The notes below the pieces were generated by a model. That model saw nothing but the letters and a program-made list of their open reading frames with translations, searched no databases and was not told where the DNA came from. A program made the translations under genes and the position numbers. A stretch of DNA of 64,000 bases. Source: Franconibacter pulveris DSM 19144 (GTDB lineage Bacteria; Pseudomonadota; Gammaproteobacteria; Enterobacterales; Enterobacteriaceae). The stretch lies in contig KK211222.1 of NCBI GenBank assembly GCA_000621185.1, positions 491,523 through 555,522 of the forward strand. The letters run 5' to 3'. Below, one piece after another: positions 1-7,230 of the stretch. Within the stretch, counting starts at the first letter, position 1. Every line of letters starts with the position of its first letter.

Positions 1-464
1 CAGTCGAGCACATCGTCGCGCACGCTCTGGTTAAGGTTCACAAAGCCCCAGAAGGTGATGACCGGCTTGCCGTCGACCAGGTAAATGTGGTTCGCGGCTG
101 GAAACTGCAAGGCTTTGGCGAGCAGCGCGCCGAATAACTGCTGCGCGGTCTTTTCCGATTGCAGGCAGCGTTGGCTCAGCGCGCGGGCGCTGGCGACAGC
201 GCTCTCCAGCAAGCGCCGGGCGCGACGGCGCTCCTCTTCGTTTGCCGCCGCCCAGCTCATCACCTCGCCTGTCACCGGCGCATACCAGTCTACCCGGTCG
301 CCGTCATCGTTAAGCTGCGGGATGGCGAGACACGCCTCCAGCGGCTGTTTGCGAAGGCGCAGGGTTTCACGGATTTGCAGCGCGGAGTCAAACACCGCCT
401 GGCCGTTTTCGCCAACGCCCTGGAAGTCATCCAGAAAACCGCTGCGCAATAGAATTTTTGCCAC
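1..464 (-). CDS. srfA: SrfA family protein (partial, C-terminus outside window)
   Basis: The reverse strand reads VAKILLRSGFLDDFQG from a GTG codon at 464 and stays open to the window edge, giving about 154 residues. The N-terminus matches my memory of the Salmonella SrfA family (MAKT-LRSGSLDDFQGLGENGQ type), the first protein of srfABC, described as SsrB-activated and of unsettled function. An AGAG-type ribosome site lies just upstream of the GTG. The alternative frame is a shadow: its residues overlap this one without family resemblance. The rest of the gene and any srfB/srfC lie left of the window. In Salmonella srfABC also sits near mnaT/ydcZ (recalled), so the position is syntenic. Identity is fairly sure; function is not. 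Confidence 0.75.
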   Translation of the reverse strand, partial: MAKILLRSGFLDDFQGVGENGQAVFDSALQIRETLRLRKQPLEACLAIPQLNDDGDRVDWYAPVTGEVMSWAAANEEERRRARRLLESAVASARALSQRCLQSEKTAQQLFGALLAKALQFPAANHIYLVDGKPVITFWGFVNLNQSVRDDVLD

Positions 465-781
465 GTCACACTCTCTGCAGAAAAACTTTTTTCACCGCTC
501 CACTTTACCAGGGGCAAGCGCAAGCAAACGGAAAAAGAAAAGCGAAAAGGGGCGAATTCTCGGGCTATTGAACCTTAGGAATTTTCTTGACTTGTGGCGC
601 AACCGCCTGGCGGCAAAGAGGATAATGGCGAGTTGCGAAGTTTCAGGCTGGGTCTGGCGGCGTATTGAGCGAAAACGGCTGAAAATGCATAACCAGCCAG
701 TTTTTTGTTATTTGCCAGTGGCATAAGCGTGTGTTGTGATTACCATTCATAATATTTACCTTAATAATAATTGGTGTTTTT
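465..781. other. Intergenic region between srfA and the binding protein gene
   Basis: This 317-bp gap separates two divergent genes and must hold both promoters. It turns AT-rich towards 782. I see no gene, no terminator and no clear operator. Short open frames here are shadows. Confidence 0.5.
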
Positions 782-2389
782 ATGGCAAAGATGACGACCA
801 CTAAGACGCTGCTCGGGCTGCTGCTCGGGGCGGCGCTGCTGCCGACCGCCGCGCAGGCGGCCTCCAGCGACACGATTATCTACTGCTCCGAAGCCTCGCC
901 GGAATCCTTCAACCCGCAGATAGCCAGTTCCGGCCCGACTTTCGTGGCGAGTTCGCAGGTGCTCTATAACCGCCTGGTGACATTTGACCCGAAGACCAAC
1001 ACTCCGGTGCCTTCGCTCGCGACCGAATGGAAAGTGAGCGATGACGGCAAAGTCTGGACCTTCACCCTGCGCCAGGGAGTGAAGTTCAACAGCAATAAAT
1101 ACTTTAAGCCAACGCGCGACTTTAATGCGGACGACGTGATTTTCTCCGTGATGCGCCAGAAAGATCCGAAGCATCCGTATCACAACGTGTCGCAGGGCAA
1201 CTACGAGTATTTCAACGACGTCGGGCTCGATAAACTCATCACCGACGTGAAAAAGCTCGACGATTACCACGTGCAGTTCACCCTGAGCGAGCCGAACGCG
1301 GCATTCCTTGCTGACTGGGGCATGGATTTCGCCTCGATTCTGTCAGCCGAATATGCCGACGCGATGATGAAAAAGGGCACGCCGGAGAACGTGGATAACT
1401 GGCCCATCGGCACCGGTCCTTACGCGCTTCAGCAGTACAAGGTCGACTCCCTGATCCGCTACATCGCGAACCCTGACTACTGGGATGGCGACGTGCCGAC
1501 CAAACATCTGATTTTCTCTATTACCCCGAGTGTGGAGACCCGCCTGGCCAAACTCAAAACCAACGAGTGCCAGATAATCCCGGCGCCGAGCCCGGTGCAG
1601 TTTGCGCAGATCAACGCGGATAAAAACCTGACGCTGCACAGCGTGGAAGCGCTGAACGTCGGCTATCTCGCATTCAACACGCAGAAAAAGCCGTTCGATA
1701 ACGTGCTGGTGCGCCAGGCGCTGAACTATGCGGTGGACAAGAAAGCGATAATCAACGCCGTGTTTATGGGCAGCGGCAGCGTGGCGAAATCGCCCATTCC
1801 GCCGAACATGATGGGTTTTAATAAAGATTTGCCAGAGTACGGCTATGACCCGGAAAAAGCGAAGGCGCTGCTCAAGCAGGCGGGGCTGGAGAAGGGATTT
1901 GAAACCGATCTCTGGTCGATGCCGGTGCAGCGTCCTTATAACCCTAACTCGCGCCGTATTGCCGAGATGATCCAGAACGACTGGGCGAAGGTCGGCGTGA
2001 AGGCGAAAATCGTCAGCTATGAGTGGGGTGAATACCTCTCCGGTTTGCGCAAGGGCGAACACGCCTCCGCGCTGTATGGCTGGATGTCCGACAACGGCGA
2101 CCCGGATAACTTCGCCGACGTCCTGCTGAGCTGCGACAGCATTCAGAGCGGCTCCAACGCGGCGCGCTGGTGCGACAAAAAATACACCTCGCTGATCGAC
2201 CAGGCTAAACGCGAGAGCGACCCCGCTGCGCGCGCTAAGCTTTATCAACAATCGCAGGAGATTTTCTGGCAGCAGGCGCCATGGATACCGTTGGCGAACG
2301 GGAAAACCTTCTTCGCTACCCGCAACAATGTCAGCGGCTACAGCGTCAGCCTGATGGGTAGCGATTTCTCGAAAGCGAAGCTTAACTGA
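782..2389 (+). CDS. DppA-like periplasmic peptide-binding protein (SBP family 5)
   Basis: A 535-residue periplasmic binding protein, the same length as E. coli DppA and clearly similar to it (IIYCSEASPESFNPQ, GTGPYALQQY, NGDPDNFADVLLSC). It should deliver peptides or a related ligand to an ABC permease. Residues 1-26 form a signal peptide with a lysine-containing start, a Leu/Gly core and cleavage near AQA-AS. No permease or ATPase gene is adjacent, so it is an orphan that may feed the Dpp or another inner-membrane complex (inference). The start is not certain: the ribosome site before ATG 782 is poor, and ATG 791 would also give a signal peptide. It is followed by a perfect hairpin and then ydcY in the same direction. 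Being a paralogue rather than DppA itself, its ligand is unknown. Confidence 0.85.
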   Translation: MAKMTTTKTLLGLLLGAALLPTAAQAASSDTIIYCSEASPESFNPQIASSGPTFVASSQVLYNRLVTFDPKTNTPVPSLATEWKVSDDGKVWTFTLRQGVKFNSNKYFKPTRDFNADDVIFSVMRQKDPKHPYHNVSQGNYEYFNDVGLDKLITDVKKLDDYHVQFTLSEPNAAFLADWGMDFASILSAEYADAMMKKGTPENVDNWPIGTGPYALQQYKVDSLIRYIANPDYWDGDVPTKHLIFSITPSVETRLAKLKTNECQIIPAPSPVQFAQINADKNLTLHSVEALNVGYLAFNTQKKPFDNVLVRQALNYAVDKKAIINAVFMGSGSVAKSPIPPNMMGFNKDLPEYGYDPEKAKALLKQAGLEKGFETDLWSMPVQRPYNPNSRRIAEMIQNDWAKVGVKAKIVSYEWGEYLSGLRKGEHASALYGWMSDNGDPDNFADVLLSCDSIQSGSNAARWCDKKYTSLIDQAKRESDPAARAKLYQQSQEIFWQQAPWIPLANGKTFFATRNNVSGYSVSLMGSDFSKAKLN

Positions 2390-2393
2390 GGTT

Positions 2394-2420
2394 CACGCCG
2401 CGGCGCAAAGCCGTGGCGTG
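2394..2420 (+). other. Perfect 11-bp intercistronic hairpin
   Basis: CACGCCGCGGC pairs with GCCGTGGCGTG around a GCAAA loop, with one G-U pair, just after the binding protein stop codon and 15 bases before ydcY. There is no T-run, so it is more likely an mRNA-stabilising or processing hairpin than a terminator. Confidence 0.6.
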
Positions 2421-2434
2421 GGTAAGGAGTTCTC

Positions 2435-2680
2435 ATGTCCCATCTGGATGAAGTAAAAAGCCGCGTCGACGCGGCGATTGGCGAGAGCGTTATCGCCCAT
2501 ATGAATGAATTGCTGGTTGCCCTGAGCGAAGATACGGCGCTCGGGCGCGAAGAACGCTACGAACAGCAGCAGCGGCTGCGTAACGCCATTGCTCACCACG
2601 GCCGTCAACATAAAGAGGATCGCGAGCGCGAAGCGGTGGAGCGGGTGGCGGCGTTGACCAAAGGCGGCAGCATAATTTAA
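2435..2680 (+). CDS. ydcY: YdcY family small protein (DUF2526)
   Basis: An 81-residue soluble, charged, mostly helical protein beginning MSHLDEVKSRVDAAIGES and containing VIAHMNELLVALS. It matches E. coli YdcY (77 residues) nearly along its length; the C-terminus is slightly longer. The function of the family is unknown. ATG 2435 follows a good GGTAAGGAG site. In E. coli ydcY also lies beside ydcZ and mnaT, so the position supports the call. Here two further inserts separate it from ydcZ. It is probably co-transcribed with the oxidoreductase that starts 10 bases downstream. Confidence 0.88.
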   Translation: MSHLDEVKSRVDAAIGESVIAHMNELLVALSEDTALGREERYEQQQRLRNAIAHHGRQHKEDREREAVERVAALTKGGSII

Positions 2681-2690
2681 CGGAGGGAGC

Positions 2691-3566
2691 ATGCATATTG
2701 CTTTTTTGGGCCTCGGCGGCATGGGCCAGCCGATGGCGAGCAATCTTTTGAACGCCGGTTATGAGGTGACGGTGTGGAACCGATCGCCTGAACCTGCGCT
2801 GAAGCTGGCGGAGCAGGGCGCGACGCTTGCGGCAAGCCCGGCGGATATTGCGTCCGCGACCGTGCTTATTACTATCCTTGCCGATGATGTCGCCACCGAA
2901 CAGGTGGTTTTAGGGCAGGGCGCGCTGGCGGCCCTTGCGCGCGGCGCTATCTGGATCAACATGGCGACCGTGTCGGTCGCGTTCACCGAAGAGATGGAAA
3001 GACGCGCCCATGAAAAAGGTGTCTCTTATATCGCCGCGCCTGTGCTGGGCCGTGTTGATGTGGCGGCTGCGGGCAACCTGAATATTTTGACCGCAGGCGA
3101 TGCAGCCCTGCTCGATAACGTGCAGGAGATCTTCGACGTACTGGGGCAAAAAACCTGGCGCTTCGGCGACAGGCCTGCCCAGGCGGCGACGGTTAAACTG
3201 GCGGCGAACTTTATGATAGCGAGCGCCATCGAGGCGATGGGCGAAGCGTCCGCGCTGGTGGAAGCGTATGACGTGGGCAAGGGCGATTTTCTCGGCATGC
3301 TTACCAGCACGCTGTTCGCCGCGCCGGCGTATAAAAATTATGGCGCGATGATCGCCGAAGACCGCTACTCGCCGGCGGGCTTTACCATGAAGCTTGGGTT
3401 GAAAGATGTGCGTCTCGCCCAGCAGGCGGCGGAAAGCAAAAACGTGCCGATGGGCATCGCCGGCGTGCTGCGCGACAACTACCTTGATGCGCTGGCGCAC
3501 GGCGACGAAAAGCTCGACTGGGCGGCGCTGGCGACCGTCAGCGCACGGCGCAGCGGACAGCAGTAA
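2691..3566 (+). CDS. NAD(P)-dependent 3-hydroxyisobutyrate dehydrogenase family oxidoreductase
   Basis: A 291-residue beta-hydroxyacid dehydrogenase. Residues 1-30 form the Rossmann nucleotide site (FLGLGGMGQPMASNLL, GxGxxG). The all-helical C-terminal domain begins near residue 165 and carries the catalytic lysine in VKLAANFMIAS, plus the family motif GFTMKLGLKDVRLA. Arg32, after VWN, suggests NADPH preference (inference). Substrates in this family include tartronate semialdehyde, 3-hydroxyisobutyrate, succinic semialdehyde and glyoxylate; nothing here decides among them. ATG 2691 has a strong GGAGGGAGC site and sits 10 bases after ydcY, so the two form a likely operon. A GC-rich hairpin follows the stop. 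Confidence 0.85.
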   Translation: MHIAFLGLGGMGQPMASNLLNAGYEVTVWNRSPEPALKLAEQGATLAASPADIASATVLITILADDVATEQVVLGQGALAALARGAIWINMATVSVAFTEEMERRAHEKGVSYIAAPVLGRVDVAAAGNLNILTAGDAALLDNVQEIFDVLGQKTWRFGDRPAQAATVKLAANFMIASAIEAMGEASALVEAYDVGKGDFLGMLTSTLFAAPAYKNYGAMIAEDRYSPAGFTMKLGLKDVRLAQQAAESKNVPMGIAGVLRDNYLDALAHGDEKLDWAALATVSARRSGQQ

Positions 3567-3571
3567 TCTTG

Positions 3572-3596
3572 CGCGCCCGGTTTGCGGCCGGGCGCG
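3572..3596 (+). terminator. Candidate hairpin terminator without clear T-run
   Basis: CGCGCCCGG pairs perfectly with CCGGGCGCG around a 7-base loop six bases after the oxidoreductase stop. The downstream sequence has only scattered Ts, so termination would be weak or need other factors. It marks the left edge of a low-GC island. Confidence 0.45.
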
Positions 3597-3750
3597 GTTA
3601 CTTATCCTTTCGATTTTAAGCCTCCACGTTGTTTCTCTTTTATTATTCTGAATAGTTGCCTCCACTACCGATAAGCGCTTGCTCCATCTATGCCCACCTG
3701 TATCCTCGGCCAGAGAATATGAAAAGGCACTGCGGCAGGGAGGCTGTTAC

Positions 3751-4293
3751 GTGGTTAACGCAATAAGCTGGCGGCATCCATTTAATGAAGCATTTGGCGA
3801 CGGCATTGTTTTTCGACTCTTTGAAACCGCCGGAATAGCCTATGCGGTTGGATTCGAGCACATTAAGACGATGCACGAGCTTTTAACGAAGGGGGTAGAT
3901 ATTTATCATGCCTGCCCGGATTTCCTCTTCCCTGTGAATGGGGTATGGACCGTAATTTTTGACAGGATAGATCCGCTTACACAACAACTATACGGATATC
4001 AGCACGTTGAGCATACCGGCGTAATGGGTGGGCGAGTTTTGTTTAACGTTGCAAGCATAATTTTTGACCATTACACTGTATCCTGCGCTGCAGCCTATGT
4101 TTTTTCGGCAGCGAATGATTGTGAAAATCAACGTAAAACAGATTTAACAGAACTCTATTCCGCCTTGCTCGGTCTGGATGGACATCCTCGTAGCAGGTTA
4201 TTTCAAAGGTTTGACGGCTGGTGCGCCTGGAGCGATACGGCGATAGGAGGAAGAAGTTATGTCGTCACAACAAAAAGTTATAAGTCCTTATAG
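3751..4293 (+). CDS. Hypothetical protein in low-GC two-gene island
   Basis: About 180 residues and no family that I recognise. The frame stays open upstream to a TTG at 3679, but the best start is GTG 3751 because GCAGGGAGG lies seven bases before it and the upstream part looks non-coding. The protein is soluble, rich in aromatic residues and Cys/His, with a C-terminal part containing FQRFDGWCAWSD and ending VVTTKSY. Base composition is clearly lower in GC than its neighbours, which suggests recent transfer. It overlaps the following 71-residue gene by 35 bases, so the two should be translationally coupled. A large gene followed by a small overlapping gene under a strong ribosome site recalls toxin-antitoxin or effector-immunity pairs, but no motif proves this. 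Confidence 0.6.
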   Translation: MVNAISWRHPFNEAFGDGIVFRLFETAGIAYAVGFEHIKTMHELLTKGVDIYHACPDFLFPVNGVWTVIFDRIDPLTQQLYGYQHVEHTGVMGGRVLFNVASIIFDHYTVSCAAAYVFSAANDCENQRKTDLTELYSALLGLDGHPRSRLFQRFDGWCAWSDTAIGGRSYVVTTKSYKSL

Positions 4294-4474
4294 CGCTTCG
4301 GCTGACTGTCTGAAACTCGAAATGGGAAGACGCCTTCAGGCAGTAGCCGGGCAAGCGTTAAAAAACAAACTCGAATCGGGTGAAGTGAAAGTCGCAAATG
4401 GGCGCGTTGACTTAGGCTCTGAACTGAAAGTTAAGCGTTCTGCTAATCTTCGGGCCAATAACGGCAAGTTATAA
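4259..4474 (+). CDS. Small hypothetical protein (71 aa), partner of upstream gene
   Basis: A 71-residue basic, mostly helical protein (MSSQQKVISPYSASADCLKL) with many Lys and Arg. ATG 4259 follows a near-perfect AGGAGG placed inside the end of the previous gene; the two genes overlap by 35 bases. It is followed at once by a strong terminator, so the pair forms a closed bicistronic unit. I recognise no family. Its size, position and stronger ribosome site than its partner would fit an antitoxin or immunity protein, but a DNA-binding fold is not evident by eye. Confidence 0.6.
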   Translation: MSSQQKVISPYSASADCLKLEMGRRLQAVAGQALKNKLESGEVKVANGRVDLGSELKVKRSANLRANNGKL

Positions 4475-4483
4475 AGTTAGTGT

Positions 4484-4513
4484 AAAGCCCATGCTGGATG
4501 GGCTTTATTTTTT
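4484..4513 (+). terminator. Rho-independent terminator
   Basis: AAAGCCCAT pairs with ATGGGCTTT around a GCTGG loop, followed by ATTTTTTA. It closes the two-gene island and faces the end of ydcZ. Confidence 0.85.
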
Positions 4514-4525
4514 AGTCACACCGCA

Positions 4526-4975
4526 TCAAAACTGCCGTCTCGCCACCAGCCAGGCACCGATAACCAACAAGACCGCGCCGGCCACCGGGCCTGCGAGCGT
4601 GCGAAAAGAGAGGCCGTGGCTGCGTACGATATCTAATACCAGGCCGCCTACCAGCTGGCTTGCGACCAGCACCGCGATAGTGGTGGCCGCCCCCACGTAC
4701 TGATAGCCGCTGATGCTGGCGAACACAAAAAATGACCCCAGCAGCCCCGGGATCAGCGTCCACCAGCGCACCGTCGCAACCAGCTCGCTAAAGCCGGCCA
4801 GCCCGTTTCTGAACAACAAAATGGTGGTGAACAACACGATGCCGACCAGCGAGTTCAGCAACATGGCGATAAGAATGGTCGATGTGGACTGGGTGATGCG
4901 CACCATAATCGTGTTTTGCACCACCAGCCCGATACCTGCGGCAGTAAGGAACAGCAGGGTTAAGGAGGCGTTCAT
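4526..4975 (-). CDS. ydcZ: DMT-superfamily inner membrane protein YdcZ
   Basis: A 149-residue very hydrophobic protein (MNASLTLLFLTAAGIGLVVQ, then SLVGIVLFTTILL, GLLGSFFVFASISG, AGAVLLVIGAWLVARR) with about five membrane segments. It is nearly identical in pattern to E. coli YdcZ (DUF606 family, 149 residues). The transport substrate is unknown. It overlaps the stop of mnaT by four bases (ATGA), so the two are translationally coupled, as they are neighbours in E. coli. The order mnaT-ydcZ suggests a shared stress or efflux role (inference). Confidence 0.92.
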   Translation of the reverse strand: MNASLTLLFLTAAGIGLVVQNTIMVRITQSTSTILIAMLLNSLVGIVLFTTILLFRNGLAGFSELVATVRWWTLIPGLLGSFFVFASISGYQYVGAATTIAVLVASQLVGGLVLDIVRSHGLSFRTLAGPVAGAVLLVIGAWLVARRQF

Positions 4976-5490
4976 GGCAACAGGTCCGGCTCGCTTCGGT
5001 TATCGAGCTGCAGTTGCATAAACGTGAGATCCAGCCAGCGGCCAAATTTAGTGCCGACCTGCGGCATCTGCGCGGTAATGGTAAAACCGAGCTTATGGTG
5101 CAGGGCGATGGAGGCGGCATTCTGCGATTCAATGCCCGCCACCATCACATGTTTGCCAATCTGTCGCGCCTCGACGATAAGATGTTCCATCAGCGCTCGG
5201 CCAATTCCTTTCCCGTGGTGGTCAGGGTGAACATAGACGGAATGCTCTACGGTATGGCGAAAACCATCAAACGCGCGCCAGTCGCCAAACGAGGCGTAGC
5301 CCACCACGAGATTGTTTTCCTGCGCGACCAGCACCGGGTAACCGGCATTGCCGCGCTGATAAAACCAGGCGAGACGGTTTTCCGTGTCGACCGTGGTGTC
5401 GTTCCAGATAGCGGCGGTATGCACCACCGCATAGTTAAAAATATCGGCAATAGCGGCGCAGTCTTCTGCAGTGGCGCGGCGGATTATCAT
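4972..5490 (-). CDS. mnaT: L-methionine sulfoximine/sulfone N-acetyltransferase (GNAT)
   Basis: A 172-residue GNAT enzyme that acetylates amino acid analogues such as methionine sulfoximine and phosphinothricin in characterised homologues. The family core is clear: IRRATAEDCAAIADIFNYAV at the start, VEHSVYVHPDHHGKGIGRAL (acetyl-CoA loop) near residue 85, and VAGIESQNAASIALHHKLGF. ATG 5490 is preferred to the upstream GTG 5514 because CGAGG precedes it at normal spacing and the length then equals E. coli MnaT (172). It is transcribed with ydcZ and divergently from the XRE-cupin regulator, whose promoter overlaps the mnaT ribosome site. Confidence 0.9.
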   Translation of the reverse strand: MIIRRATAEDCAAIADIFNYAVVHTAAIWNDTTVDTENRLAWFYQRGNAGYPVLVAQENNLVVGYASFGDWRAFDGFRHTVEHSVYVHPDHHGKGIGRALMEHLIVEARQIGKHVMVAGIESQNAASIALHHKLGFTITAQMPQVGTKFGRWLDLTFMQLQLDNRSEPDLLP

Positions 5491-5492
5491 CG

Positions 5493-5520
5493 TTGAACCT
5501 CGGCGTTCGTACACTATAAT
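5493..5520 (+). promoter_or_regulatory. Sigma70-type promoter giving a near-leaderless mRNA
   Basis: TTGAAC (5493-5498) and TATAAT (5515-5520) are spaced by 16 bases. A start about seven bases after the -10 box would fall within two bases of the regulator ATG at 5529, with no room for a ribosome site. The -35 box abuts the start of mnaT, so a regulator bound here would affect both genes. Confidence 0.65.
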
Positions 5521-5528
5521 GTTCAGCT

Positions 5529-6104
5529 ATGAATAATATCATCGACACATTAAGTCAACGGATTGGTGAGCGCATTCGCACGGAACGCGAGACGCGCGGC
5601 TGGTCGCAAAGCGAGCTTGCCGAACGGGCAGGGGTTTCCCGCGCCATGATCCATAAAATCGAACGCGGCGACAGCAGCCCTACCGCCACGCTGCTAGGGC
5701 GCCTGTCCGGCGCGTTCGGGCTGAGCATGTCAACGCTGATTGCCCGGGCGGAAATGCAGGAAGGCAAGCTGTTGCGCTTTAACGATCAACCCGTCTGGCG
5801 GGACCCGCAAAGCCACTACCTGCGCCGGCATGTCTCGCCGCGCTCCGACCTGCCGCTCGATCTGGTGCAGGTGGAATTGCCCGCAGGCAGCGACATTCCG
5901 ATGCCCGCGTCTGCCTACGCCTTCGCCCGCCAGCTTATCTGGGTGCAGTCAGGCGAACTGGTGTTCGTGGAGGGCGAGGCGCGCCATCAGATGCAGACGG
6001 GGGATTGCCTTGAGCTAGGGCCGCCTAACGAATGCCACTTCATCAATGAGAGCGACAGCCCCTGTGTTTACCTTGTTGTGCGGCTTAACAACGCCGCACC
6101 CTGA
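5529..6104 (+). CDS. XRE-family regulator with C-terminal cupin domain
   Basis: A 191-residue transcription factor. Residues 8-65 form a Cro/CI-type helix-turn-helix (GWSQSELAERAGVSRAMIHKIERGDSSPT). From about residue 105 a cupin barrel follows (LPAGSDIPMPASAYAFARQLIWVQSGELVFVEG in segments), likely binding a small ligand. It is divergent from mnaT-ydcZ and upstream of curA. By position it may control the GNAT/YdcZ pair and itself; XRE-cupin regulators often sit next to their target acetyltransferase (family knowledge). It lacks a normal ribosome site, and its perfect TATAAT box lies only nine bases before the ATG, so its mRNA may be nearly leaderless. It is not YdcN/SutR by sequence. Confidence 0.88.
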   Translation: MNNIIDTLSQRIGERIRTERETRGWSQSELAERAGVSRAMIHKIERGDSSPTATLLGRLSGAFGLSMSTLIARAEMQEGKLLRFNDQPVWRDPQSHYLRRHVSPRSDLPLDLVQVELPAGSDIPMPASAYAFARQLIWVQSGELVFVEGEARHQMQTGDCLELGPPNECHFINESDSPCVYLVVRLNNAAP

Positions 6105-6148
6105 GGATGTTCTACTATTGGGACAGGTCTTGTCATCAGGAGAGCATT

Positions 6149-7183
6149 ATGAGTCAACAACAAAACCGTCGCTGGGTGCTGGCTTCCCGTCCTCACGGCG
6201 CGCCGGTCGCGGAAAACTTTCGTCTTGAAGAGGATGCGATTGCCGAGCCAGGCGAAGGACAGGTGCTGCTGCGCAACGTCTATCTTTCACTCGACCCGTA
6301 TATGCGCGGGCGCATGAGCGACGAACCTTCTTATTCCCCGCCGGTGCAGATTGGCGAAGTCATGGTCGGCGGCACTATCGGGCGGGTAGAAAAATCGCTG
6401 CATCCCGACTTTTCCGAAGGCGATTGGGTAGTGGGCTACGGCGGCTGGCAGGATTACTGTATCGCCAGCGGCAAAGAGCTCACGCCCCTTGGCAAGCAGC
6501 CGGAAAATCCCTCGTGGTATCTCGGCGTGCTGGGTATGCCGGGCTTTACCGCTTACATGGGGCTGCTGGATATCGGCAACCCGAAGCCGGGTGAAACGCT
6601 GGTGGTCGCCGCCGCAACAGGTCCGGTGGGCGCCACGGTAGGACAGATAGGCAAGCTGAAAGGCTGCCGGGTGGTGGGCGTTGCGGGCGGCGAAGAGAAG
6701 TGTCACCATGCGGTGGAAAGCCTGGGCTTTGACGAGTGTATCGACCACCGCGCCGAAGATTTTGCCGGGAAGCTGAAACAGGCGTGTCCAAACGGCATCG
6801 ACGTTTATTTTGAAAACGTGGGCGGCAAAGTCTTCGACGCCGTTCTGCCGCTGCTTAACACCGCAGCCCGCGTCCCGGTTTGTGGTCTGGTGTCGGGCTA
6901 TAACGCCACGGATTTACCGCCAGGCCCTGACCGGCTGCCGCTGTTGATGGGGACCATCCTGAAAAAACGCATCCGCATGCAGGGCTTTATTATTAATCAG
7001 GATTATGGCCATCGCATCGAAGAGTTTCGCCACGCCATGGAGCCATGGGTGAAAGAGGGCAAAGTTCACTACCGCGAGCAGGTGGTGGAGGGGCTTGAAA
7101 ACGCGCCGCAAGCTTTTATCGGCCTGCTGCAGGGGAAAAACTTCGGCAAGCTGGTTATCCGTATTGACGGTGAAGAGGCGTAA
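6149..7183 (+). CDS. curA: NADPH-dependent curcumin/dihydrocurcumin reductase
   Basis: A 344-residue medium-chain reductase of the leukotriene B4 dehydrogenase-like type, reducing alpha,beta-unsaturated carbonyl compounds with NADPH. Landmarks: NRRWVLASRPHGAPVAENF at the start, LDPYMRGRMSDEPSY near residue 55, nucleotide site AAATGPVGATVGQIGKL at about 165, and YFENVGGKVFDAVL. It has no zinc ligands, as expected. ATG 6149 has AGGAGAGC before it and gives the E. coli CurA length (345); an upstream start at 6107 lies inside the promoter region and is unlikely. In E. coli curA is followed by mcbR; here a 1.3-kb M20-like gene intervenes. Confidence 0.93.
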   Translation: MSQQQNRRWVLASRPHGAPVAENFRLEEDAIAEPGEGQVLLRNVYLSLDPYMRGRMSDEPSYSPPVQIGEVMVGGTIGRVEKSLHPDFSEGDWVVGYGGWQDYCIASGKELTPLGKQPENPSWYLGVLGMPGFTAYMGLLDIGNPKPGETLVVAAATGPVGATVGQIGKLKGCRVVGVAGGEEKCHHAVESLGFDECIDHRAEDFAGKLKQACPNGIDVYFENVGGKVFDAVLPLLNTAARVPVCGLVSGYNATDLPPGPDRLPLLMGTILKKRIRMQGFIINQDYGHRIEEFRHAMEPWVKEGKVHYREQVVEGLENAPQAFIGLLQGKNFGKLVIRIDGEEA

Positions 7184-7188
7184 CCGGG

Positions 7189-7216
7189 AGGCGGCGGCTC
7201 CCGCCGCCTTTATTTC
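7189..7216 (+). terminator. Rho-independent terminator of curA
   Basis: AGGCGGCGG pairs with CCGCCGCCT around CTC, followed by TTATTTCT. It lies five bases after the curA stop and faces the end of the convergent M20-like gene. Confidence 0.75.
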
Positions 7217-7230
7217 TCGCCCGGGTGCCG

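Noticed and set aside
3679-3750. TTG start at 3679 for the first island gene
   Set aside because: It lacks a ribosome site, while GTG 3751 has GCAGGGAGG at ideal spacing; the 24 extra residues look non-coding.
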